Shown here in pieces: positions 8,186 to 15,834 of a DNA stretch of 64,000 nt. How positions within the stretch are numbered: position 1 is the first letter of the stretch; each line of letters starts with the position of its first letter. Source of the stretch: CAWKKW01 sp963850345 (GTDB lineage: Bacteria > Acidobacteriota > Terriglobia > Terriglobales > Acidobacteriaceae); assembly GCA_963850345.1 (NCBI GenBank), contig CAWKKW010000006.1, forward strand, positions 394,161-458,160. Direction: 5' to 3'. The notes below the pieces were generated by a model, which was given only the letters and a program-made list of their open reading frames with translations, was not told the DNA's origin and did no database searches. The translations under genes were made by a program, and so were the position numbers.

Positions 8186-8563
8186 ATGAAAGCTCATATT
8201 CTCATCGTTGGGTTTGACGAGCCGCTTATGACGACTCGCGCCATGCTTCTAGCTCAACATTGGTCAACTGCAACTGCCAAGCCGTCCGACTTGACCCAGG
8301 AGATTCAGAACAAGAAGCCCAGCTTGTTACTCCTCTGCCATTCTTTGTCCGATGAAGAAGTGAGATCGCTGGTTCGGCGATGCCGCATGCTTAGCCCCTC
8401 GACTCGCATTTTGTGCCTTGCCCTGGGTTCTCAAGTAAACTGCCTTGGAGCGGACGCGACCGTCGACGGTTTGTCGGGGCCTCTGGTACTCACGAAAGCT
8501 GTAGAAAGGCTTTTGGGCTATCAGAATCTCAGACCTCTGCTCATGCCCGCCACTGACGAGTAG
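8186..8563 (+). CDS. Receiver-like protein lacking the phospho-acceptor
   Basis: The ATG at 8186 has a good ribosome binding site (gagg, 6-nt spacing) and gives 125 residues. The N-terminus MKAHILIVGFDEPLMTTRAML and the alternating hydrophobic strands (PSLLLLCHSLS, RILCLALG) match the acidobacterial group of receiver-fold proteins. The position of the phosphorylated aspartate is occupied by CHS, so it cannot be phosphorylated in the usual way. A relative with the same histidine-serine pattern (LLSHSLP) is encoded at 15178-15537. Function unknown; a scaffold or sensor role is possible. Confidence 0.6.
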   Translation: MKAHILIVGFDEPLMTTRAMLLAQHWSTATAKPSDLTQEIQNKKPSLLLLCHSLSDEEVRSLVRRCRMLSPSTRILCLALGSQVNCLGADATVDGLSGPLVLTKAVERLLGYQNLRPLLMPATDE

Positions 8564-9281
8564 CAGACCATTCTTCTGACGCTCGAAACCATTATCAAAA
8601 GGAGCGGTTGATGTCTCAACTCGACCCTCAGAAGCCGGCAGCCCGGCAATCGTTGAGCCATCTGGGGTGTTCGCTGGAGGTGCTGAAGATTTGACATACA
8701 TCGCTCGCAACTCGGAGGATCCAGTCCGACGAGATTATTGTCTCGAACGAGCGGCCCAAGAAATCCGAAGCCTTCGGCCGCAGAGAGGGTGACTTACCTG
8801 CTGTTCCGCTGGAGTGACTAAGAGTGAAGTCGGCGTGTGGGTCAACCTAAAGCCAGGAATGGTTAGTAAGTTAGGCGCGTCGGGCATGATTGTGCCTGAT
8901 ACGACGGGTTTGCCGCATTGTGACGCTCTCCAGCGTTAACCCCAGTGTCGCGCGGGACCGTGGACGTATCGCTCGGAAGTTCGGCCGACAATCCCAATCT
9001 TCGTCTCCGCCGTCTGGCAGAAGGGTAGTTTGGACATTTCAACTTTGCAGAAACTGGACTTCCTACTTTGCAGCTACAAGGTGACTTAACAGAACGCTTG
9101 TTATCGTACATAAGTCGTTTATTATCTTACATATAAGTAGTGATACTAAATAAGCATAGGCTGTTACGCAAGGGCCATAAGGCAGCGTATAGGAATTCCG
9201 AATGAGGATCCCTGAACTCAGGCTGAGCAAAGGTGCACGATATCCCCACGCTGTTCAACGGAGTGTCAAGCGGGAGACTAA
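8564..9281. other. Gene-poor stretch
   Basis: Nothing beyond one tiny candidate is supported: ATG 8611 to TGA 8694 (27 codons, starts MSQLDPQKPAA) behind the good ribosome binding site aaaggagcggttg. It may be a real peptide or the stub of a truncated gene. The rest shows no coding signal. Confidence 0.35.
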
Positions 9282-9545
9282 ATGGCGGACAGAATGGGCA
9301 TGGAGGATCTTCTAGATCATCTGGAACGAATTCTCTCAGAGCACGCTTGTATGCAGTTTCTCTTGACTCATTACTCCGTAGAGCCGAACCGTTGGCGTAC
9401 CCTGCTGCGCGATTGCCGCCAGACACCGGCAGAGCAATCCCGAGCCCCCGAGCGGATTCGTGAATTGAGCGATTACCTCCACTCACATCCTGTCGATGTC
9501 GAGTTTGTTCACCTTCTGACCAGCGTTTTAGATAGGACATTGTGA
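9282..9545 (+). CDS. Small helical hypothetical protein
   Basis: 87 residues, helical and charged, ending RELSDYLHSHPVDVEFVHLLTSVLDRTL. The ATG at 9282 is preceded by gcgggagacta, a reasonable ribosome binding site. No cysteine cluster, signal peptide or membrane segment. I do not recognise the family. Gene-poor DNA flanks it on both sides. Confidence 0.45.
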   Translation: MADRMGMEDLLDHLERILSEHACMQFLLTHYSVEPNRWRTLLRDCRQTPAEQSRAPERIRELSDYLHSHPVDVEFVHLLTSVLDRTL

Positions 9546-10221
9546 ACTTACTCTCGCTAGCGAAGACTGGATTAACCCGCTGGCCTGATGGCGTTCGGTA
9601 TCTGCGTGCACCTTGGACCGCAAAATGCGAACGCGGGAAGTCGGCATTCTGAGTGCGAAGCTCTCGTGACGGCGTGATTGTCGCGCAGGGGAAGAAGCTG
9701 ATTTCCTGGCGAGAGAGACCGGCCCATGCGTGCGGAGCTCAGAATGGCGGAGGTAGCCAAAAGCCGTAGGCTTAAAACATGAATACCGCCCGCAGCTTGT
9801 AACCACCCGAAACGTTCGGAGTTCTCATCCTCACGCTGCGCATTGAAATCTGTGAAACGAATTTTGTGGGAGAGGAATATTTCATTAAGGAAGTCGGGCG
9901 ACGACGACGAGGCCCACGTCTCAAAGCCGAATGCGCAGTCGGCCAGTGTTGTGACTGACACGCAGGCTGACCGCATTGGGTAGCAAAAGAAACGAACTGG
10001 ATGCGCTCGATTCGCCTTCACTATGCTTGCGATGTGGGCGCGAAGGTGCTGCGAGTCTTGACTCCTGAGATGCCGTCGCAGTGCGGCCCTGAACCCTACG
10101 AAAGGCGGGTCCTCGTCGAATCAAGCGGATTTCAGCCTTCCCTTAGAAGTCTCGCAATGCGCGTGGATCACGGCATCGCGCTGCCGCGTCCTGCTGAAGG
10201 GTCTCAGTCCCTCGGATGCAG
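9546..10221. other. Gene-poor stretch before the beta-helix gene
   Basis: Open frames exist on both strands (for example a 149-codon frame on minus) but their composition looks random, with no family-like motif or ribosome binding site. It also holds the 3' flank of the minus-strand beta-helix gene. Confidence 0.4.
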
Positions 10222-11085
10222 CTAGTGAATGCAGTTCAGGTTCGCCAGGCCGAATCTGTTCAGGCGCCAGAGGTTGTCCGCGCAGTTCGCGTTGCCGTCA
10301 TAGAGATCAAAGCGGTTGTCACCGGTTACCGCCGTGTTCATCACTGTATTGTGCAGACTGCCGGCTTCGAGCACGATCCCATAAGGCTGAAACTGCTGAG
10401 TGCCGGGCGATGCGCTCCGGTAGTTGTAGATGAGGTTGCCGGTGCTGCCCTGCCCCGCTGGACATGGTGTACCCAGTGGACCCGTCGACGAACAGCCCAC
10501 GTAAACGGCGGCGATCCCGTTGTATTGCGCGTAGCCCGCATTCACCGTGTTGCTGTTCCCCCCAACGATCCAGATTCCGTAGGTTCCGTTGTTGCTCGTG
10601 CCATCGTTATTCGGCCCTGCGCCAGTCACGCGGTTATTGTAGGTATGGTTCAGCAAGACGCCCGCCGTAATCACGCCCGGTATGTTGGGCAGATCAATAA
10701 CGACGTCGTCGGCGTCGCTCTGAATGCCAATCTTCCAGCCGCCGATCAGCTTGTCCCCTGGCAAGGGATTGGCAGTACTTCCCTCGATCACGGTGTATCG
10801 AGCACTGGGAAAGATGTGAATCGCGGTGTGGTCGAAGTCCTGCTCGACGCCTTCCACATAGTGTCCGTTCAGGAACAGCTTCGAATGCGGGGCGGTGATA
10901 TCAATACAAGCGCCCAGAGCCGTAACTCCTGACAGCCCGAGCAGATCGGCATCCACATAGTAATTGCCCGTCTTTGTGATGGTGCATCCGCAGGAGATGA
11001 TCGAGCGGCTACAACTCGTCTGTGCGAACGCGGAACCTAAACCGCACACCAATATCAGGCCCAATCCGAGCATCTTCGTTCTCAT
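10222..11085 (-). CDS. Secreted right-handed beta-helix repeat protein
   Basis: The ATG at 11085 was chosen because ggaggaag precedes it by 5-6 nt and it opens a clean signal peptide (MRTKMLGLGLILVCGLGSAFA, cleavage likely after AFA-Q); an upstream ATG at 11160 would bury it. The mature part of about 265 residues has repeated Asn- and Gly-rich turns (NHTYNNRVTGAG, VGGNSNTVNAG, NTVMNTAVTGDN) typical of parallel beta-helix proteins, and ends with a cysteine-containing cap (ANCADNLWRLNRFG). Six or more cysteines suggest disulfides. No catalytic signature is evident. It may bind or process polysaccharide outside the cell, but that is inference. Confidence 0.8.
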   Translation of the reverse strand: MRTKMLGLGLILVCGLGSAFAQTSCSRSIISCGCTITKTGNYYVDADLLGLSGVTALGACIDITAPHSKLFLNGHYVEGVEQDFDHTAIHIFPSARYTVIEGSTANPLPGDKLIGGWKIGIQSDADDVVIDLPNIPGVITAGVLLNHTYNNRVTGAGPNNDGTSNNGTYGIWIVGGNSNTVNAGYAQYNGIAAVYVGCSSTGPLGTPCPAGQGSTGNLIYNYRSASPGTQQFQPYGIVLEAGSLHNTVMNTAVTGDNRFDLYDGNANCADNLWRLNRFGLANLNCIH

Positions 11086-11219
11086 TAGCTTCCTCCGGAG
11101 ATTGCTTTTGTTTTTGCGATCTGGCCCAAACCTAACCGGTGCACTTCGATGCACGGACACGAGAACTACGTTGCATTTGCAGTCACGCTTCGCATTTTAG
11201 AGCGTACGAATCCTCGAGG

Positions 11220-11702
11220 CTACCGCCCGGCATGCCGATCAACAGCATGCCGGCTTTGCCATCGTCGAAGATCGATCTGCAACCGGAATTCCGGGTATCG
11301 TTCGAGCAGCTCCTTGAGCAGAGGGGCGAGATGAGTGCGCTTGTAGCCAAGAAGCTGTTGCGGGTCGAGACCCAGTGAGTGTGATACCTCAGCGTCAAAC
11401 TCAGGATCATGCCAAGCTGTGCCAGGAAAGATCTGCGCAAATGCAAGACTGGTCCAGTAAAGTGCCGCCGAAGCCGCGCCTGCAAAGTACCATGGCAGAG
11501 TGAGCGTATGTGGAGCGAAAAGACAGCATAAGTACAGCTTATCGCGGTCGTTGGTGAAGAGCTGCGCATCAAGCGCTCCGCGTGAGACAGCCACGTAAGC
11601 CATGCGGTTGTTGAGCAGGTCTTTCGCGCCCAGCTCGGTATCCACGACCGCATTTGATTCGGTGAACTTGGCGGCTGAAAATTCGGCGGACAACATAATC
11701 AC
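11220..11702 (-). pseudogene. MobF relaxase/helicase fragment fused to unknown sequence
   Basis: The first third of this frame (about 11530-11690) reads VDTELGAKDLLNNRMAYVAV and then SRGALDAQLFTND, closely resembling the C-terminal helicase motif (motifs V-VI) of TraA/TrwC-type conjugative relaxases. The remainder (for example WHDPEFDAEVSHSLGLDPQ and KRTHLAPLLKELLERYPEF) does not belong to that family and I could not place it. The piece therefore marks a lost conjugative element, joined in frame to another fragment. Confidence 0.55.
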
Positions 11703-11703
11703 G

Positions 11704-11790
11704 GAATTCGTAACTGGTAATTACTTTGATGTTCTAGGAAATCGTCCTCATCTCGGTAGGGTTATCACATGGAATGAGAATGAACCGTAA
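11704..11790 (+). pseudogene. ADOP/MacB-type permease fragment
   Basis: Twenty-eight codons reading EFVTGNYFDVLGNRPHLGR then VITWNENEP match the periplasmic-domain hallmark (VSGNYFxVLGVxPxLGR) of acidobacterial ADOP permeases. Nothing else of that roughly 800-residue protein is present. It lies head-on against the metallopeptidase pseudogene and directly abuts the MobF fragment. Confidence 0.6.
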
Positions 11791-12326
11791 AGATTGCGGC
11801 CTCGGACGACGCCAGAAAAGTTCGGTTCTTGCAGTGGACGGGAAGAGCCCGTATCGCTCCCGACGGAGCAGAATGGCATCCGCGACCGCAGTCTTTCTGA
11901 ATTCGGGCGTCGTTGCTTCAAGAGCTTCAGCAAGAGCACGCCACTCCAGCTCGATGAGGTAACGGCCCTCGAGAGTGTCAAGATGCGAGTTTCTCGGCCC
12001 GCCTTCTCGATGCGCAGCACATCTCTCTGAATGCGATGGAAGAGTTCATGGGCGAAAGTTACGTGGCGCATGTCCGGGTCTTCACGCATCGGCCAATGCC
12101 ACAGCAACTCGCCCCACCGCGTGCCGGACCAGGTAATCGTCGTATCCGAAAGTGGTTGCGTCTTCGGGAACACACCCACGAAGAACGAGTCAGAGGGCTT
12201 GAGCAAACCGGCTGCGTCGGGCTGGTGAGCGACGACGGGCCGGGTATCAGGGTCGTTCAGCAACATAGGTCCGCAAAGTGTGTGCAGGAGGACTACCCCT
12301 CCCAAAAGAAACAGACTTTTCATCAT
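11770..12326 (-). pseudogene. Secreted HELFH metallopeptidase-like protein, frameshifted and truncated
   Basis: From ATG 12326 (ribosome binding site gtggagca) the product starts with a hydrophobic signal-like segment (MMKSLFLLGGVVLLHTLCG) and contains MRHVTFAHELFHRIQRD, an HExxH zinc site. The natural continuation (HLDTLEGRYLIELEWRAL and RRERYGLFP) is in another frame after about 11996, so at least one frameshift has occurred. The sequence then ends against the ADOP fragment, with the C-terminal half missing. Intact relatives are, to my memory, acidobacterial putative peptidases of unknown substrate. Confidence 0.65.
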
Positions 12327-12610
12327 TGCTCCACAATTCCCTGAATCAAAGCTAGTCTTGATCGATGAGATTGCAGGACCACTGACCGCCTACTTCTGTC
12401 GTGTACTTTCGCACGCCACGGACGAAAGAAGTGGTTCCATCCCGCCAGCATGCAGATCAGTTTCGTACACCAAGCTGGTGATCGGATCTGCTTAGCCGTT
12501 GCGCCCCGCTTACGACAGAATAAGGCCGAGAACGTGTACGCGAAACACGTACCACAATGACAGCCTGGCGCAACAGTCGGGCATTCGCCCCCCTCCTGTA
12601 CCGACGTGCC

Positions 12611-13168
12611 TCATGCAGCAGTCCCGCCCGCCAACGCCGCTTCGACGCCCATAACGCGTGCGAAGCGGCCATCAAGCACGAGCTCCGTTCGGGCCTTGAT
12701 GGCCTCGGCACTCCAAGAAGCCGCGTGGCGATCCGCCATTGGAAATGTCAGTGTGGCTTCCGTGACGTAGTCCACCGAGTAGCCTAGGTCAGATGCATGA
12801 CGGGTTGTTGTTTCACAACACTGCTCCGATCTGATGCCAAAGATGATGAGCCTTCGAATTCCGTGCTGAACAAGCCATACGTCGAGTCCGCTTCCAACCA
12901 AAGCACTATGGCTCCACTTGTAAAATGTGACGTCCGAGGCAAAGTGCAGTTCAGGGAGCGCTCGCACATTGCCCGATCCGAAGGAGAACGCTCCGTCTTC
13001 TTCGAGATGGAAGATGCGTACGATCGGAATGTGCTGCTCGCGGGCGCCATCGACAACCTTTTGGAGGTTGGCCACGAATGCGGGAAGCTCACCGTTGACC
13101 CGATAAGGCCGATGGCGAAACGATTCTTGCACATCGATCACGATCAGCGCGGTGGAGCAGCCGGACAT
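12611..13168 (-). CDS. Isochorismatase-family cysteine hydrolase
   Basis: 185 residues with the family catalytic triad: Asp12 in VIDVQESF, Lys84 in FYKWSHSAL and a cysteine at 117/118 in RSEQCCETTTR. The fold is that of isochorismatase, nicotinamidase and N-carbamoylsarcosine amidase, hydrolysing amide or ether bonds of small molecules in the cytoplasm. The substrate cannot be told from sequence. The double cysteine at the active site is slightly unusual. It stands alone between fragment-rich regions; the ATG at 13168 has gaggagaacc upstream, a good ribosome binding site. Confidence 0.85.
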   Translation of the reverse strand: MSGCSTALIVIDVQESFRHRPYRVNGELPAFVANLQKVVDGAREQHIPIVRIFHLEEDGAFSFGSGNVRALPELHFASDVTFYKWSHSALVGSGLDVWLVQHGIRRLIIFGIRSEQCCETTTRHASDLGYSVDYVTEATLTFPMADRHAASWSAEAIKARTELVLDGRFARVMGVEAALAGGTAA

Positions 13169-13631
13169 ATTTGGTTCTCCTCAATTGTGTCTTCCATTGA
13201 GGCTAATCGGGTGACGTGAAGCATTCGAGCCTCTAATAGGACATGTGACGGACAAAATCGGCCCAAGCAACGCGCGCGAATCCAGCGCACCCGCAATGTG
13301 CGGGTAACCACTTGCGACAAGATAGATGTTAAGGCTGGCGATCCCGCTTACCTCGCGTCAGGCTTTGTACTTTGCGCTACCAATGCCCAGACCATTCTGG
13401 GAAGCCTGGGCCCTTGTGCGCCCATCGCGCTTGAAATTTAAGTTGACGACGAGATTCTTCAGGAAGCAAAGGATCGTGGCAAAGCATGGATGACGAAGGC
13501 TTGATCTTGAGGCAATTGGCATTTCGATCAACGGAGCGTGGCTCTCCAAACGGCCTTGGGAGGCGTCTTCTGCGTTACTGTCGTCCCCTACAAGCGAACA
13601 CAAAATGAATGGCCTGAATTGACTACAATGC
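13169..13631. other. Intergenic, no gene supported
   Basis: Includes the promoter side of the isochorismatase gene. A 91-codon minus-strand frame (13358-13633) has no family-like features and was not accepted. Confidence 0.4.
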
Positions 13632-13826
13632 ACCTATGGGAAACAGTTCGCGAAGATTGAGCGGGAACATCGCGAGTTCATAGAGCGCCAAATTATTTTC
13701 TTCAACGCCTCTGCGGCGTCCCACGGACGTGTCAATGTTTCGTTACGGGATGTGGCCGCGCTGCGAATTGTTGATGAGCATACCCTGCACATCAAGCAGC
13801 TTGATGAAGAGTTCTTCGAGCCGTAA
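13632..13826 (+). pseudogene. PPOX (pyridoxamine oxidase-like) N-terminal fragment
   Basis: Reads KQFAKIEREHREFIERQ then FFNASAASHGRVNVS, the N-terminus of FMN-binding pyridoxamine 5'-phosphate oxidase-like proteins (family form: F-x-K-I-x-x-E-H-x-x-F-I-x-x-Q, A-T-A-x-x-G-R-V-N-x-S). After about 50 codons it changes character and stops at 13826. The rest of the domain is absent and the start codon is out of frame. Confidence 0.55.
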
Positions 13827-13935
13827 ATTTTCAAGACTGGCACTTGGGTGCAGGCAAAACGGAGCGGAAACGATGGGCAGGTTAGTATTCCTTGCGGTCC
13901 CCGCGGCCTCGACACTGTTTGTTGCTGGGTGCAAA

Positions 13936-14125
13936 AATTGGACATTGCCTTCAACAACGCGGGCGTCGAGAACAAGGCAGCTCCCGTCCATGAGATTGAA
14001 GTGGCCGAGTGGGACCGCATTCTCAACATCAACCTACGCGGCACGTTCGTCTGCATGAAGCATGAACTAGCGCAGATGGTGAGACAGGGCAGCGGGGTGG
14101 TGGTGAACACCTCATCTGGCGCGGG
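13936..14125 (+). pseudogene. Short-chain dehydrogenase (SDR) internal fragment
   Basis: Contains LDIAFNNAGVENKAAP, the NNAG motif of classical SDR enzymes, followed by WDRILNINLRGTFVCMKHEL and VVVNTSSGAG, which ends just before the active-site Tyr-x-x-x-Lys. Both the nucleotide-binding N-terminus and the catalytic C-terminus are missing. It continues in frame into the ACR3 fragment. A separate SDR C-terminal fragment is found at 48.4-48.5 kb. Confidence 0.7.
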
Positions 14126-14350
14126 TAGCCTCTCATTTACAGCTGCTGACAATAATTTGAACTGGCGATTGCTGTCGGCGTCGCTGTCTTCGGCTTGAAC
14201 TCAGGGGAGGCCTTCGTCGGGGTCGTTGGTCCGTTGATTGAGGTTCCTGCTCTGATCGGCCTGGTGAACGTCGCTTTCTGGATGCGTAGGCGCTACTTCA
14301 GCTCAGAATCAGCGACCTTCCAGGTGCGTCCGGTAGAGGACGCCCCGTAG
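14126..14350 (+). pseudogene. ACR3-type arsenite transporter, C-terminal fragment
   Basis: SLSFTAADNN followed, after a frameshift near 14160, by AVGVAVFGLNSGEAFVGVVG and PLIEVPALIGLVNVAFWMRR is the last transmembrane part of Acr3 arsenite efflux permeases, with stop TAG at 14348-14350. The first 300 or so residues are missing and no ars regulator or reductase is nearby. The junction to the SDR piece is in frame (GAG to SLSF). Confidence 0.65.
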
Positions 14351-14396
14351 TCCGAGCCGAGCTATCCACCAATTATTCAGCCAGTCAGGAGGCCGT

Positions 14397-15158
14397 GTGG
14401 CCGCTCCAAGTACGAACTTTGACATCGAAGCTCAGCTAGCACTTGCCGCTGAGGTTCAGCGTGGCTTGTTGCCGAAACCGTACTGCTGCATTGCAGGATG
14501 GGAAGCTGCATTCTCCTACGAGGCCGCCGGGCATATAAGTGGCGACTACCTCGACCTGATACCTGATGGCGACAACGCCTTCTATTTTATTTTGGGCGAT
14601 GTGTCCGGGAAGGGTATCGCCGCATCGTTGCTGATGTCTCATCTGCATGCGACGGTGCGCGGCCTGCTGTCATCGAATTTAACGATCGAAGAGGTCGTCC
14701 GCGAGGCCAGCCGGCTTTTCTGCCATACTTCGCTGCCGGCGCAATTTGCGACCCTGGTACTTGGTCACGCATCTAGCGCCGGAGAGGTACGACTGGTGAA
14801 CGCCGGTCACAGCCCTGTGCTTCTTGCCGAAAGGGAGGGAGTCACAAGGCTGACCTCAACCGGCGTCTCGCTTGGGCTCTTTTGTTCGAACGAGTTCGAA
14901 ACAACGCACGTCCAGGTGGGCAGTACTGACGTGTTGCTCCTCTATTCCGATGGCGTCAGTGAGACGGAAGACGGCGAGGGTGCTGAATTCGGCGTTCGTC
15001 AAATCGAGCTCGCACTGAGAAAACACGCGAGTGCCGGTCCTCGGGAAATCATCAGCGCGATCAACAATGAACTACATCTGCATGCGGCAAGCCCGGCGCA
15101 GGCCGATGACCGGAGCATGCTTGCACTTCGCTATGCGCATCCGGCGCGGCTGTGGTAA
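14397..15158 (+). CDS. PP2C-type serine phosphatase (RsbU/SpoIIE-like)
   Basis: 253 residues starting at GTG 14397 behind caggaggcc. The domain is the SpoIIE/RsbU phosphatase: LAAEVQRGLLPKP at the start, metal-binding GDYLDL near residue 49, ILGDVSGKGIAASLLMS near 65-81, NAGHSPVLL near 138, and LLYSDGVSETED plus ADDRSMLAL near the end. There is no sensory or receiver domain. Such phosphatases dephosphorylate anti-anti-sigma (STAS) proteins in partner-switching control; a STAS protein is encoded at 20484-20867, which could be a partner, but this is inference. Confidence 0.85.
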   Translation: MAAPSTNFDIEAQLALAAEVQRGLLPKPYCCIAGWEAAFSYEAAGHISGDYLDLIPDGDNAFYFILGDVSGKGIAASLLMSHLHATVRGLLSSNLTIEEVVREASRLFCHTSLPAQFATLVLGHASSAGEVRLVNAGHSPVLLAEREGVTRLTSTGVSLGLFCSNEFETTHVQVGSTDVLLLYSDGVSETEDGEGAEFGVRQIELALRKHASAGPREIISAINNELHLHAASPAQADDRSMLALRYAHPARLW

Positions 15159-15177
15159 GGGAACTCGCCTTTATTGG

Positions 15178-15537
15178 CTAGCCTGTTACTCTTGCCGCTT
15201 TGATCAGCGCCTCCCTGATACCTTTGAGCAGCGAATCTGGATCACTTCCGACTGTTTCATCGGCGAACGTATCGTTCGGGTCAAGTCCTGCCGCAAGAAA
15301 AACCACCGGAATGCGTGAACCAGATGCTCGGATCAAGCAGACCAACCGATCTCTGTCCTGTTTGGGAAGAGAATGGCTTAGGAGAATGAGATCGAAGTCG
15401 CCGTCTCGAAAACGGTCGACGGCCTCTCTGAGCGAGAATGCTGACACGACAGTGTACCCCGCAGACTCCAGGAGAGCTCTGCGTGTTTTGAGCAACGATG
15501 AATCTAAGCAGACCGAGAGAACGAGTGTTGACAACAT
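15178..15537 (-). CDS. Receiver-like protein lacking the phospho-acceptor
   Basis: 119 residues, receiver fold by pattern: VLSVCLDSSLLKTRRALLES at the N-terminus, FDLILLSHSLPKQDRDRLV in place of the phosphorylation loop and IPVVFLAAG as the next strand. The phospho-acceptor aspartate is replaced (SHS). It resembles the protein encoded at 8186-8563. Function unknown. Confidence 0.65.
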   Translation of the reverse strand: MLSTLVLSVCLDSSLLKTRRALLESAGYTVVSAFSLREAVDRFRDGDFDLILLSHSLPKQDRDRLVCLIRASGSRIPVVFLAAGLDPNDTFADETVGSDPDSLLKGIREALIKAARVTG

Positions 15538-15834
15538 AAGACGAACCTCGCTTTGAGGAACTAGTAAAATGCTGAGCTGAAAATCTAGAAGGACATCGCA
15601 GTCTCATCCACGAAAGTTCGGCTTCGGCCTGGCGCCAATGGTCCACTGCAAATTCATCTTCGCGTCCTCGCTCTTCATACAATCGTATGCCCGATCTCAA
15701 TCCCCTCTTCTGACGATTCCGGTCTTCGTCTATGAAAGGGTGCTTCGAAAGATTGCGCCGTAGTCTAAGGCTCGCCAGCGAGGAGCAATGTTGGATTTGT
15801 ACTGGATATCTGCCGCCCTTGACTTATGGGACAT

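Noticed and set aside
9572..10021. 149-codon minus-strand open frame
   Set aside because: Composition rich in Ser, Arg, Cys and Pro without periodicity, no ribosome binding site and no family-like motif; looks like a chance frame in GC-rich DNA.
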